This document shows positions 34,638-45,649 of a DNA stretch of 64,000 bases, piece by piece. Both the position numbers and the translations under genes were made by a program. The first letter of the stretch is position 1; every line of letters starts with the position of its first letter. Source of the stretch: Rhizopus arrhizus (lineage: Eukaryota > Mucoromycota > Mucoromycetes > Mucorales > Rhizopodaceae). Location: the NCBI GenBank assembly GCA_024220505.1, contig JAKZZE010000025.1:1-64000 (forward strand), in the 5' to 3' direction. The notes under the pieces were generated by a model, which did not search any database, was not told where the DNA came from, and saw nothing but the letters and a program-made list of their open reading frames with translations.

Positions 34638-35802
34638 ATGTTAAAAAAAAATGCGGAGAACAACCAAAAACTAAACTCAAAAATACACCAGAAGCACTGT
34701 AAAAAAATGCTTCAAGGAGTATTCGTATCCTTCAAGAAAGATTCTTTGCGCCGTAGTGTATACAGATTATTAGCACCGGAACTCAGAAGCAAATACACTT
34801 TATATCGTAAAGTACCTACATATCCAAAAGAACAGAGACAAGAGTTTGGAACCAAGACGTCAGAATATTCAGACACATTAGCAACCCAACTAGCAAATAA
34901 TTTTACAATTAACAGCAACAAACAACCTACATTTGAAGAAGATACAATATTAGAAGATGCAAAAATGAGCAATACCTATAACAATAATATTAATATGCAA
35001 GATTTGGCATAATTAATTGCTTCTGCTGTGGCAACAGCAATCAATAGTAAACCAGAAAAAGAACTGAATGATGTAAGGATTCCAATGCCATCAACTTACA
35101 ACGGAGAAAGAAATGCGGCCGTCATAAACTTATGGATTCAAGAAATGGAAAGATATCTTAATTTTTACGATGTCCCCAAAACTAGATGGATTTCCTATGG
35201 TGTAACTCTTCTCCGAGATCGTGCACAAAAATGGTGGAACCAATTATCACAGAAAAATGAAGAATCAACAACATTGGGACAGTTTTGGGAGTCACTGTAC
35301 ATTCAAGCCATCGTATTCGGAACATGCTGCAAGAGATCGACTAGCATCAGTAAAACAAGCCCGATTGGTAGCCGAATATGTGGATGAATTTCAAGATATA
35401 TTATTGGATCTGCCTAGAGTATCTGATGATGAAGCGTTGGATAGATTTGTCCGTGGATTGAAAGATGACATTAGAATACATGTTATGACTTAGAATCCAT
35501 GTTCATTAGAAAAAGCAAAGAGATTCGCTATTATCCATGATAGTGCCAAACAGACTGAGATGTTCATACCTACAAATCGTCAAGATCAAATACCAAGCGA
35601 TCCAATGGATTTATCAGTATTGGTACAACAGCTCAATGCTATGAATATGGTAAACAATGGCCATCAACAGCGAGAACGGGTGCCTTTAAGAAATAACCGC
35701 AACATCATTTGCCATTGGTGTAAGAAATCCGGTCATATCATAGCTGGTTGCAGAACTAGACTTCGTGAAATAAGAGAGTTTGAGCAAAATAGAATGCGAT
35801 AA
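34638..35802 (+). pseudogene. Ty3/gypsy-like retrotransposon gag, broken
   Basis: A capsid-type region (RIPMPSTYNGERN, WIQEMERYLN, RDRAQKWWNQLSQKNEE, then FKPSYSEHAARDRLASVKQA and YVDEFQDILLDLP) is followed by a zinc knuckle CHWCKKSGHIIAGC (C-X2-C-X4-H-X4-C) near 35710. Gag packages retroelement RNA in cytoplasmic particles. Breaks: a TAA after NMQDLA near 35011, a frameshift at about 35270-35300 where a 29-bp piece equal to a Tc1 TIR tip sits, and a TAG after IRIHVMT near 35493. No protease, reverse transcriptase or integrase follows. The D2 copy lies just upstream. LTRs were not identified. Confidence 0.75.
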
Positions 35803-36282
35803 AGCCGAGAAAATAGTAGACAACAATTCAACCGTCAGCGTGATTATCGTCAATATTGTTGTATCCACACAACTGATAAAGTGAACATTCATGGATAAAC
35901 GTGTGATTTCCACAATAGCCAACTTTGCCCTGTTGTCCCTATCGGCGTTCTAACGACTACATCGGAACCTGATTACAACAGCGGCAGTTCAATCCAACCT
36001 TATTCGATAATTATCGTTAGATCAATAATTTATCTACTTCATTGTTCCTTGATTCGTCAAGAAGACAGCGGCTATTGATTATTCACTATCTTTCCTTTAT
36101 CTTCCCATCCTTCCCATATCATTCTTTTAACCGATCAATTGAAATAGCGGTAAAGACCCAGACATCCAAAAAGTATAAATAGCCTCATATGTTTTTTATT
36201 AATAATGCAATATATAATCTTTAGTTTCACAACTATTGTCTTTTTAGTTTTTGTCTCCTAGCTTAATACTTGCCAAAACAAA
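35803..36282. other. Downstream remnant of the gag element
   Basis: 35803-35900 still resembles gag/pol linker text (a Cys/His pattern CCIH..) with stops. 36060-36280 has promoter-like TATAAAT at 36174 and could be LTR-derived, but no second copy was found. No gene is supported. Confidence 0.35.
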
Positions 36283-36331
36283 TACAGTGGGTCAAAAAAC
36301 TGCATAAACGTAACCTAATTTTTCGGAAATA

Positions 36332-37965
36332 CAGTGACCCGCAAAACTGTCCCAATGTTTCATAATTTTCTCTTCTAGGACTTGTAGCACCATAGTTGTT
36401 AAGCTAATGTCCATCTTATTGTATATCATTCGATAGCCAAAATTTTGTAGTATCAAAAAATGTAAAGCAAAAACAAATTAAAACAGTGCAGACGGAGATA
36501 GAGGGGATAGAAAACAAGCGGTGCATTGGGACAGTTTTGCGGCACTTTTGAAAAAAAACAAATTGGTTTATTTATTTGACATTAATAGTCAGTCCAGCGT
36601 CCTTTATTCTTGATACATTGCTTTATACGCTTAGGCATTGTTTCTATGACCTTTTGGCACTCTTCCGTCTTCACTAAGTCGTACCAAACTTTAGTTACTC
36701 GTTCGTATAGTTCATTCATGCCTTTTGGTGCTGTTTCATAATCATTCAACCTTCTCTTTAACAATGACCACATATTTTCAATTGGGTTTAAGTCAGGGGA
36801 CTGTGCTAGCCACTCTAAGATGTTGTAGGATTGCTGTTCAAGGTATTCTTTGACTAATTTGGACGTATGTTTAGGATCATTATCATGTTGGAAAATCACC
36901 TGATGTCTTTCTAGCCCTAGCTTATTGGTTCCATACTCAATTGTGCCCTCCAGTTCATCCTCTAAAATCTCTTTGTACAGTGTTTTATCCATATTATCAT
37001 TGATTTTGCACATCCAACCAACCCCAGCATGATATTGCCTCCACCGTGTTTAACGGTCATCTTGAGGTGATGGGATTTCAGGCTTTCTCCGGATCGAATC
37101 CAAGTCCAGGTGCGTCCGTCAGAGTTAAATCTATTGATTTTTGTCTCGTCCGACCAAACAACGCGTTTCCAGTCATCTATTGTCCAGTCTTTGTGAGCCA
37201 TACACCAAGAAAGTCCCTTACAGATGTTTTTCGCACTAAGCAAAGACTTCTTTGGCTTCCCAATCGTACCAAGATCGACCTTATGGAGGGTTCCGCACAC
37301 GTTTTCCGCACTTACTTTTCTTCCAGTGTCTTTTTCTAGCTCCTTAGCCACCTTTGTTGCACTGGATATGCGGTTTTTGGTCACTTGGCGCATACGATAG
37401 CGTTCATCAGCCGCAGATAGTAACTTGGGTCGACCGCCTTTTGGCTTTCCAAGTCCAAAGCAATGGGTTTTTCGGAGTCTCCCAACAGCACTCTTACTCA
37501 AGCCAGTAACCCTTTCCACTTCCCGAACCGACTTACCTTGTTGAAGTAAAGAAATTGCTTGAACAACTGTATCTTGAGAAGCTTGTTTCATGTTGAAATA
37601 TAATGAGCGAGTAATAAATCAGTAGGAGTTTAAAACTTCAGCAGTGAGTAAAGTTTGACTTAGAGACGTACAATGCACATTTGTAAGCAGTTTGGTACAT
37701 CTATGCAACTTATGGGTCGCTATTTCATCGTTTTTTGTTTTTTTTTCAAAAGTGCCGCAAAACTGTCCCAATGCACCGCTTGTTTTCTATCCCCTCTATC
37801 TCCGTCTGCACTGTTTTAATTTGTTTTTGCTTTACATTTTTTGATATTACAAAATTTTGGCTATCGAATGATATACAATAAGGTGGACATTAGCTTAACA
37901 ACTATGGTGCTACAAGTCCTAGAAGAGAAAATTATGAAACATTGGGACAGTTTTGCGGGTCACTG
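36332..37965 (-). mobile_element. T9: Tc1/mariner element in the left TIR of T8
   Basis: 1634 bp, ends CAGTGACCCGCAAAACTGTC.. inverted, TA at 36330-36331 and 37966-37967. Inner inverted tip copies lie at about 36520-36540 and 37753-37775. Removing it joins the T8 left TIR to match the right TIR base for base around the site. Confidence 0.93.
36582..37591 (-). pseudogene. Tc1-type transposase of T9, small internal deletion
   Basis: Starts MKQASQDTVVQAISLLQQGK at 37591 with a helix-turn-helix (SVREVERVTGLSKSAVGRLR). It reads through VVWSDETKINRFNSDG to KHGGGNIM, where about 19 or 22 bases are lost (the usual VWGCMTW text is missing) and the frame shifts. It resumes with MCKINDNMDKTLYKEILEDE, then FQHDNDPKHTSK and QSPDLNPIENMW (34 residues between Asp and Glu, DD34E) and ends IKQCIKNKGRWTDY. 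All three acidic residues remain. Confidence 0.88.
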
Positions 37966-38317
37966 TAAGAGCACAGGTCTGTCAGTTTAACAGCAAACAT
38001 TATGAAACTTGAACCGAACAAAGTTGATGCTATTATAATTTATTGACAAAAATCTCAATGTCAGAAGCTGAGTATACACTTAAAGCACATCGAGAAAAAA
38101 GCGGAGGTCGGTTGGTGCAGTTTTTTGACTTTTAAAGTAAAAGTGGGTTTGATATGATATGCCCGGACTGAGACCTTTCCGGCAGATTTAAATTAGTCTG
38201 TGGAACACCTAGTCACACTGGGGACCTTAAAATAAACTTTTTTGCAATTGTTTTCGTTTTTTTTTCCTACTTTACCCAAACGCATCATACATCGCCAGTG
38301 TCCATCCATCATTAGAA

Positions 38318-39340
38318 ATGCCCAAAACGCTTTCATCCGATGTTCAAAATCGTATCAAAGCGCTATTAGAAGATAGCGTTGACCCTACAGTCATTGGGAA
38401 ACGAGTTGGAGTGCATAGAAATACCGTTAATAGGTATGCAAATAAGTGGATGCATAATAGAATACGTAAAAGTGGAGGTAGACCGAGCATTGTGGCAAAA
38501 TCAACGCGTCGATACATCAAGAGACAAGTACTCACGGGTTATTTGAAGACTGCCAAGGATGTTCAAATGAAGTTGGAGGAGCTTGGACACCCTATGTCGT
38601 ATCAATCGGCCATTAATGTTTTACATTCAGTTGAAATTTATGCTGAGATCAAAAAGAAAAAGCCATTATTGACTGAAAAGCACAAGAAGGCTCCATTGGC
38701 ATGGGCTAAAAAGCATCAATATTGGGCAGTACATGATTGGCGACGTGTGATCTTTTCTGATGAGACCAAAATTAACATTTGGGGCTCTGATGGTTGCAAA
38801 TATTATTGGAAAAAAGAATGCGATCGTTTACAGCCCCATGATATCGACGTTACTGTGAAGCATGGAGGCGGTGGTCTCATGTTATGGGGTTGTATGACCA
38901 GCGCAGGACCTGGATACACATGTCAGGTCCATGATGGTACCATGAATTCAGAGCTATACCAAGAAATTCTTGCTACAAGTCTGAAGGACACCCTGGAGTA
39001 CTATGGTCTGAATTGGAAAACATCGGTATTTCAGCACGACAATGATCCTAAACATCGATCAAAGTCCACAACGCAATGGATGAAAGATAGTGGCATGGTT
39101 CACATCGACAATTGGCCATCACAAACTCCAGATCCTAATCGTATTGAACATGTATGGCATCATTTGAAGCTAAAGCTAAGCATGTATGATAATAGAGCGA
39201 CCAGCATCCATGAACTGTGGGAAAGAGTTGAAAATGAATGGAATTCGTTTACTAAAGAACAATGTATCAAATATATAGACAGTATGCCGGACAGAATACA
39301 AGCAGTATTAGCAGAAAAGGGTGGTTCAACTCGATTTTAA
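38318..39340 (+). CDS. Tc1-type transposase of T8, full length
   Basis: 340 aa with no stop or frameshift. The N-terminal helix-turn-helix region (MPKTLSSDVQNRIKALLEDS, VIGKRVGVHRNTVNRYANKW) should bind the TIRs. The catalytic domain has VIFSDETKINIWGSDG (first Asp), FQHDNDPKHRSK (second Asp) and TPDPNRIEHVWHH (Glu), with 35 residues between the last two (DD35E). Two usually conserved positions next to the Glu differ (PDLNPIE reads PDPNRIE), which could reduce activity. The C-terminus is SMPDRIQAVLAEKGGSTRF. The start is the first in-frame ATG and aligns with MPK starts of relatives. It is a cut-and-paste transposase acting in the nucleus at TA sites, and one of two intact Tc1-type genes here. 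Expression would be disturbed if the promoter lies in the T9-split left end. Confidence 0.92.
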   Translation: MPKTLSSDVQNRIKALLEDSVDPTVIGKRVGVHRNTVNRYANKWMHNRIRKSGGRPSIVAKSTRRYIKRQVLTGYLKTAKDVQMKLEELGHPMSYQSAINVLHSVEIYAEIKKKKPLLTEKHKKAPLAWAKKHQYWAVHDWRRVIFSDETKINIWGSDGCKYYWKKECDRLQPHDIDVTVKHGGGGLMLWGCMTSAGPGYTCQVHDGTMNSELYQEILATSLKDTLEYYGLNWKTSVFQHDNDPKHRSKSTTQWMKDSGMVHIDNWPSQTPDPNRIEHVWHHLKLKLSMYDNRATSIHELWERVENEWNSFTKEQCIKYIDSMPDRIQAVLAEKGGSTRF

Positions 39341-39555
39341 GAAAGTCAAAAAACTGCACAAACCGACCTCCACTTTTTTCTGGACGCGCTTTAATTGTAT
39401 ACTCAGCGTCTGACTTTGAAAGTATTGCCAATCAATCATAATAGTATTAATTTTATTTCGTTCAGGTTTCATAATGTTTGCTGTTAAACTGACAGACCTG
39501 TGCTCTTATTTCCGAAAAATTAGGTTACGTTGGTGCAGTTTTTTGACCCACTGTA

Positions 39556-39842
39556 AGTGCATTTAGAACAAAGGACGTTGGGCGGAGTATTAATGATGAA
39601 TAAATAAAGAGATTTCGATTTTTTCAATGTGCTCCCAAAACCGTCCCAATGCACCGCTACTTTTGATATGCTCTATCTGCGCATGTGCTACATCAATTGA
39701 GACTTAACTTGTACCTCATACATCTATACTGCCATAGCTTTCAAATGAGGTACAACAAGACATATTTTATACAAACAGCAATAGCATCAATGCCAGTCGA
39801 AGACAAAATTACAAAACATTGGGACAGTTTTGGGAGTCACTG
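39556..39842 (+). mobile_element. Right end of a T9-like element
   Basis: Starts in the last codons of a T9-type transposase (KCI-stop-NKGRWAEY, stop near 39590) and runs to a right tip ..ACATTGGGACAGTTTTGGGAGTCACTG, with an inner inverted copy at about 39628-39650. T8 landed in its C-terminal codons; the left part is missing. Confidence 0.7.
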
Positions 39843-39844
39843 TA

Positions 39845-40249
39845 TGACTGTCCTCCATGTAGTATACATGAGCTATGGGACCGTATAGGACACATTTGGT
39901 ACTAAATCACAGCTGAAGGATGCCAAAAGTTTATTAAAAGTATGCCAGAGCGATGCTGTGCAGTTATTGTGGCTGATGACTTTTACATTTGATATTAAAT
40001 AAAATTATTTAACACATTTTGACTTGAAACCATACGGCCGTAAAACCGTTCGAATTTACCTTTGAGTTTTGATTTGTCCGTAGTACTGGTTGGGATGCGC
40101 TTAGGGAGACGTACTATACGTCATCAGAAGGCCAAGAGTTTGTACTTTTAAGCAATACGTATTACAGATAGCAATTAATAGGAGTAATATGTCGCAAAAG
40201 GTGCAGAAAGAAAAAACATGTTTTGTGCGAACGGTTCTGCTGGCCACTG
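39845..40249 (+). mobile_element. Right end of another Tc1/mariner element
   Basis: Encodes the C-terminus SIHELWDRIGHIWY-stop-ITAEGCQKF and SMPERCCAVIVA, similar to T6, then ends ..GTTCTGCTGGCCACTG with TA at 40250-40251. An inner inverted tip copy lies at about 40035-40055. The left part is missing. Confidence 0.7.
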
Positions 40250-40251
40250 TA

Positions 40252-40504
40252 TCTCCCTCCATATTCCCCTGAACCAAATCCTATTGAGCAGTTTGGGTCT
40301 GTTTGTAAGAGCAAAATGAAAAGAGAAGAACTCTTGCAAGAAGAAACTTTATTCTCAAGACTACGTGATGCATGCAATTGTATTCGTTTAAGTAATCTTA
40401 AAGAATTTTGTAGATACTCCATTGTTGCGAACCAAAATTCATTCTTCAATACAGTCTCAGGTCGAGTCATTGCTACGGCAGCCACTTCATATCAAATGGA
40501 TTAA
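40252..40504 (+). pseudogene. DDE_3/IS630-like transposase C-terminal fragment
   Basis: Reads YLPPYSPEPNPIEQFGSVCK and continues about 80 residues to a stop at 40504. LPPYSPxxNPIEQFW is the Glu-bearing motif of the IS630-like DDE_3 superfamily, with Trp changed to Gly here. The element to its left is inserted at the TA before it. The rest of the gene is absent from the window. Confidence 0.7.
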
Positions 40505-41329
40505 GTACTGCACGATCACTAGCAACTACTTTGGCTGCTATACAGAAACTCTACAAATATTTCGACATTTTCTTATATGAGTAAGCATTATCTTTTATCT
40601 AGAAAAACTATCTATTTTATTCTTCTTCCTACTTGAAGTCTCCTATCCATTTAGGCTACTTAGTAAAACCCGACTTCAAGACTTATTTTACCATGACTAG
40701 TTTTGAAGATTGCTTAAACAGAAAACATATTCAATAAAGAAAGAATTACACTTAATTAGCATCCTTCAGCTAACCTGTATGCTGAATTTGGCTGAAAGGC
40801 TTTTTAGCATTCGACTAAGTTTACCTCAGGAAAATGGCTAATTGTGTATTTTTTAAATTCAGCTAATTTTCTGAAAAGTGTGTATGTGGAATTTTATAAG
40901 GTTGTCTGATCACCAGAAGTAAATGTAGGCGTAACAAAAGTTAGATCTGTTTTATTACTTAGGATAGCAGCTTTTAAATTATAAATATAGTATTTTATGT
41001 TTAATTTTATTTAGCACTTAATTGTGGTTGTAGCTTTAATACTTTGTTGATATTAGGTATGTTTAAATTATATATATTTATAACAGGTTCTTTTTCAAGT
41101 AACATATTTCTAAATAAAATATTATATGTATATAGACGCACCAACAGATACGAGGGTGCGTAACGCACGGTATCACCTAGCCTACTCAACTTTATCCGTT
41201 TTTTAACTTGATTTGTATAAACTGAATGTTATGAACAATGCTCTCTCTGTAGGTCTCCTCGTTTTTAGGTAACATTCATATGTTCATTATATACTGCAGG
41301 TTCAACTGCGCTGCTAAAAAACGAGTAGA
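40505..41329. other. Stretch without recognised genes
   Basis: AT-rich DNA with only short frames. No repeats or element ends recognised. Confidence 0.5.
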
Positions 41330-41505
41330 AAATAGCAGGCAAAACTGGTGCACGAAAAGATTTTACAACCTTTAACCATAGTTACTTCCTCTTGCTAATT
41401 GCGATAGCTATAAAATTATGTTAGAAGGAAGACATGCTAAACACAGCAACTTATGCAGATTCTATTATTGTATTGCCGATATAAGGGAGAACATGTTTTT
41501 GTTTA
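41330..41505 (-). mobile_element. Diverged end of a D-family element
   Basis: GCAGGCAAAACTGGTGCACGA and the following 150 bp match the left end of D1 (21467 onward) with many substitutions, much older than D1-D4. It is truncated where the T9-like copy begins. Confidence 0.7.
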
Positions 41506-41645
41506 TAATACAGTGATCAACAGAACTGCCCCAATGTTTTGTAATTTTCTCTTCTTCAGCTTATAGCGTTATGGTTAACAAGTTAATGTACGGCTTGTTG
41601 TATATCATTTGATAGCCAAAGTCACATAACAGTAGACATTGTAGC

Positions 41646-42224
41646 TGTTATGTTCTGGTAAAGTAATTTAAAGGTAGCGATAAAAACCAAAGAACACTTT
41701 TTGAGACTGAACTTTATTTAAGACAATCTTAATTGTTCAAAAGAAATCATTACAAAGTCTACTATTTATATTCTTCTATCAGTTGGCGAGTAAATGAGTT
41801 GTTATGAGCGTAGATCCAATAATTGACATGTTTGATTGAAGAATGATCACTGAATCGATTATGAAAATTTTTAATTCGTTGTTTTATAGATCTTATTGTT
41901 CTTTAACTGATCTGGGAGAATTGTCCCGTCTTCATTGAGAGGAAAGATATATTTATATGAAATGCCTCCAGTCAGATCAAAGTTGACTAGGTACCTGATC
42001 CATTATTATTCATTTACAGAAATAATGAATAGTAAAGGTCATGACTTATTTATTGTTCATGTTTACTTTGTAGAATAAATCTAATTGTGATAGTTTTATA
42101 TAAAAAGAAGAAGATTATATTTTATTTGATAAAGATTTAAATTATTATCTTTTATCAATTTTAATATACTTCTTTTAGTTGTGATTATTCAATGTCCGTT
42201 ATGATCAGACGCTGTTCTACAACA
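41646..42224. repeat. Solo LTR with 5-bp target duplication
   Basis: 579 bp starting TGTTATGTTCTGG and ending GTTCTACAACA (TGTT..AACA ends), flanked by GTAGC at 41641-41645 and 42225-42229. It splits the T9-like element, whose two sides rejoin in sequence when the LTR is removed. No internal retroelement region is next to it, as expected after LTR-LTR recombination. It contains a TATATAAAAAG promoter-like box near 42097. Confidence 0.82.
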
Positions 42225-42510
42225 GTAGCATAGAGACCGATTAAAACAACAATTATGGAGATAGAGGGAATAGAATACAACTGATGAATTGGGACAGTTT
42301 TGTCGCATTTTTTTTAAAAAAAAATGAAATACGATAAAATATCTATGTGCAAGTTGCTTATAACATCGCATCGTATGGCTCTAAGTTGTGATAGGTAGAC
42401 ATAATAAATAAATTATGCAATAAACTAAACATCTCTAGCACTAGCATAGTTAAATCATAAAGATCTGACAATGAATTATATCATAAAAAGTAATAAATGT
42501 CTTGCTTATA

Positions 42511-43092
42511 CAGTGGGTGGACCAATTGCCCCGGTATTTCAACATTTTTTTACTTTTGACACTGTGACTCCACCAATTCTTAGGCTGTGCGACTAGTTTT
42601 ATGCTCGTTAGAAAAGTCGCACTTCGTGCTACATAATACCAAAGCGCTGGTGTTCGAATATTACACAGTCTGAGTTAATCAGCAATAGAAAAAAAAACAC
42701 TACACTGGGACTATTTTTCTGCTACCTGCTTATTTTACAACGTGTTCTAAACATCGCTTTCTTATCAATCAGAAATCACCGAAAATTACATACCAGTCTT
42801 ATATATGATAATCTATGGCTCATACCTTTAATGTAAAATATAAATAGCTTTACATTATTCTTTTTTTTACAATATTCTTAGTCTCTTTCTATACTGCATT
42901 TCTTACGACTTTGCCCCGCATCAAATGACTCCTACTATCAGCAAATCTGTTCAAAAACAAATCTAAATGTTTTTGGCTAGTAATATAACATATGAACAAA
43001 TTATGGAACACATTCCCGGATTGAAAAAGTCAACTTTCGGTAGGTATGTGAACAAATTTTTTCCAAATCGAATAATGGCAGCCCCTGGTAGA
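42511..43092 (+). pseudogene. 5' part of a T3-like element
   Basis: The left end CAGTGGGTGGACCAATTGCC is preceded by TA at 42509-42510 and has an inner inverted copy near 42700. The transposase starts MTPTISKSVQKQI at 42924, then a TAA, then MFLASNITYEQIMEHIPGLK and ..YVNKFFPNRIMAAPGRR, as in T3. It breaks off at 43092, joined directly to a T9-like right tip. Confidence 0.78.
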
Positions 43093-43136
43093 AGAGAAAA
43101 TTACGAAATATTGGGACAGTTTTGCGGGTCATTGTA

Positions 43137-43316
43137 TCCAGCTACTTTTCTTGCTGCAGGCATATCATAGTTGATGGACATTAATGCCACACGAACTAGT
43201 TCTCCGTTAGGATTTTGGTAAGTGGGCATTATAACACCATTGTACAGTACAAGCAATTCATCTACCAATGGCTTCAAGAAATTTTGGATTTGATCATCGT
43301 TGGGCTCATTGTTAAG
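43137..43316 (-). pseudogene. Fragment of a CACTA Tnp2 exon
   Basis: On the minus strand it encodes EPNDDQIQNFLKPLVDELLV.. and VRVALMSINYDMPAARKVAG, matching CAC-B 4786-4954 at close to full identity. It shows another Tnp2 copy once stood here and received the T9-like element at a TA in its exon. Confidence 0.88.
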
Positions 43317-43954
43317 GATACATAAGATTATAGTCACTTTATTTTAGTAAAAGGAATCAGATATGATCCTGAATAATATGTTGACATAACTTGGAATCAT
43401 TTATAACATTATTCCCAACACAGATCAATAAAATACTTTGATTAGATTTTATATTAAGCTTTATTCATATTAACTTCACATAGTCAAATAAGATGACATG
43501 GTTGTAATATAGTTTATTGATAATATGAGCATGTTGAATAAGGAATGACGATTACTTACCGGATCATCATTAGTCATGAAAACATTTATCCTGACTGAGA
43601 TATTATTGTTAGCAATGATATCCAATCACGGAACTAAAGGTCATTATATTCATCCGTACCGTCTCCTTAAATAGTCTTTATCCAGAGTTATCTGAAACCA
43701 TCCCAATAGCATAATTGACAATACAAGCTAGGAACAGGCTAAACTAATAATTAGAAATCGTAATCATCTATTCTGTCAAATTGATTATAAATCTGTCCTA
43801 ATTCTTTATCCGTATCATGTCTATAAATACTCTCACTTTTTACATGTAGAATTTTTTTATCAGACAATAGTTATCTTAACTTAATAAAGAGATACCAAGT
43901 TCTAACAGTATTTCTTTATCTTTGATTGCTATTACATTTTACCTAAAACTCCCC
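43317..43954. other. Stretch without recognised genes, left flank of MerA
   Basis: AT-rich, no gene or element end recognised. A TATAAATAC box at about 43831 suggests old LTR DNA. The 8 bp next to MerA (AACTCCCC) are not repeated at its right side. Confidence 0.45.
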
Positions 43955-45649
43955 GGCTAAAGCAAAAGATAGGTCCCGGAGATCGCTGGCCTCAATTAAG
44001 CTCCGATCTTCATGAAACTCCGAATATGCATTCTTTTACCTCGTATCATCTTTGATGCCAAATTTGGTAAGATTTCAATCAGCGCATCAGGTTCTATTGG
44101 CCATTGAATTTGCCTAGTATACCACTTAGTAAAATGAAATTGTGTGACCAAGATTTCAGAATTGGTCCAGCAGTTGCGGATGAGAAATTTATAGGAGTAG
44201 ATACAACAAGCTTTATTAAAGTCTGTAACAGTAGTTAAACTTTATTAAATGAATAAAACTGCACTGGCTATGCACGATGAACTCTACGAGACCTTCTGTG
44301 TTGTCTAGTAGTAGGTGTTTCCAGACTAGAGCGACCAGCTAAATCGGTCATTGCATCCATTATCGGAGCTGTGGGATCAATCATTCCAGGAGTTACTGCT
44401 GTAGAGCGAGTAGGGGGCATCCAGTCCTCGTCATCTGTACTATCCTCGCTTGAAGAAGCATCAGAATGATAGTCGTGCTCGAACTGGAATGGCTCATACC
44501 GGTCTTCTTGACTATCATCGATCTCAGCACCAACGTTTCCATCTGCAGCACGAGTAATCCATTCATATGAGTCAATATTATCTTCTGTTACCCCTTCACT
44601 AACTGTTCGCTGAAATGATACCTCTTGCAAGCATCGTTCCATCCCGCGGATAAGTCCATTGTCCCGATTTTCATACCTCCATAAGTACTCTAATAAACGT
44701 GCTGGGCAATGCTTTGCGGTGCGATAACGAGGGTGAACCAAAGATTTGACATCTCGCCATAGACCTTCTATAGTGTTTGTATTTACAGTAGGTGGAAAAA
44801 TGGTCCGGATGTTTTTAAATTATTCACAAATATCGCTATAGATTTACCAAATCTCCATCAAATTGAACGAAGCAAGCATTATTTTGAAGAGAAAACGTTA
44901 CTTTATTTTTAGTAAAAACTTGATATGTCACACAAAAGTTCAAAAGGAGCTACAAAAGATCAAATATTTCAGCAACATCCGGACCATTTTTCAGGGTGTT
45001 CCATAATATCTGTTAGTAGTCTGTATATCCCCCTTTTGCTTGAATAACAGCTTTGATTCTATCCGACATACTGTCTATATGCTTTCTACAACCAACTTTT
45101 GTAAATCTCGCTCATTGTTCTTCAATTCGATCCCATAGTTCATGAACGCCTTTAGCTCTGGTTTCATACGCACTTAACCTTAGCTTCAGGTGATGCCAAA
45201 TGTGTTCAATCGGGTTTAGATCAGGACTCTGAGCAGACAAACTGTAAATAAACTTGCTGTTGAAGTTGTTTTCTTCAAACCAAGCTTTTGCGACCTTCGA
45301 CGTATGTTTCGGATGGTTATCCTGCTGGAAGTAGATGTTTTTAGGGTCATAACTGTAGTAATTTAGGATGTCCATTAACGTTGTGTCCAATATATGTACA
45401 GTGGCTCACAAAATTGTACAAGTGTTTTGCATTTTTTGCTTCAGTAGGATTTATCGACACTAAAGCGATAAATAAGCTACAGCATGTTATACATCATTCG
45501 AAAGTATAGCTTCTTGGCGTTTTGCTAATATTATTTAGTCGGCGATAAAATCAGTTTTGATGGAGTTATGACCGTTTACAAATGCCAACTACACTTGTAC
45601 AATTTTGGGACCGATGTTTTACAATACGGTTTTTATTTAAAAGTGTGCG

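Larger units (their letters stand above)
36285..39553 (+). mobile_element. T8: Tc1/mariner element with intact transposase, carrying T9
   Basis: Ends CAGTGGGTCAAAAAACTGCA.. inverted, TA at 36283-36284 and 39554-39555. Native length 1633 bp once T9 is removed. T9 lies 47 bp inside the left TIR. Inner inverted tip copies occur at about 38112-38132 and 39345-39365. Its right flank is the C-terminal codons of a T9-like element. Confidence 0.93.
41511..43134 (-). mobile_element. T9-like element, decayed and interrupted
   Basis: The left end CAGTGATCAACAGAACTGCC at 41511 follows the T9 left end to about 41640; a solo LTR interrupts it; 42230-42320 continues with the inner inverted tip. The right tip is at 43093-43134 (..GGGACAGTTTTGCGGGTCATTG). 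The coding middle is replaced by other DNA, including a T3-like piece. 42385-42508 resembles 54395-54530 inside MerL. Confidence 0.6.
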
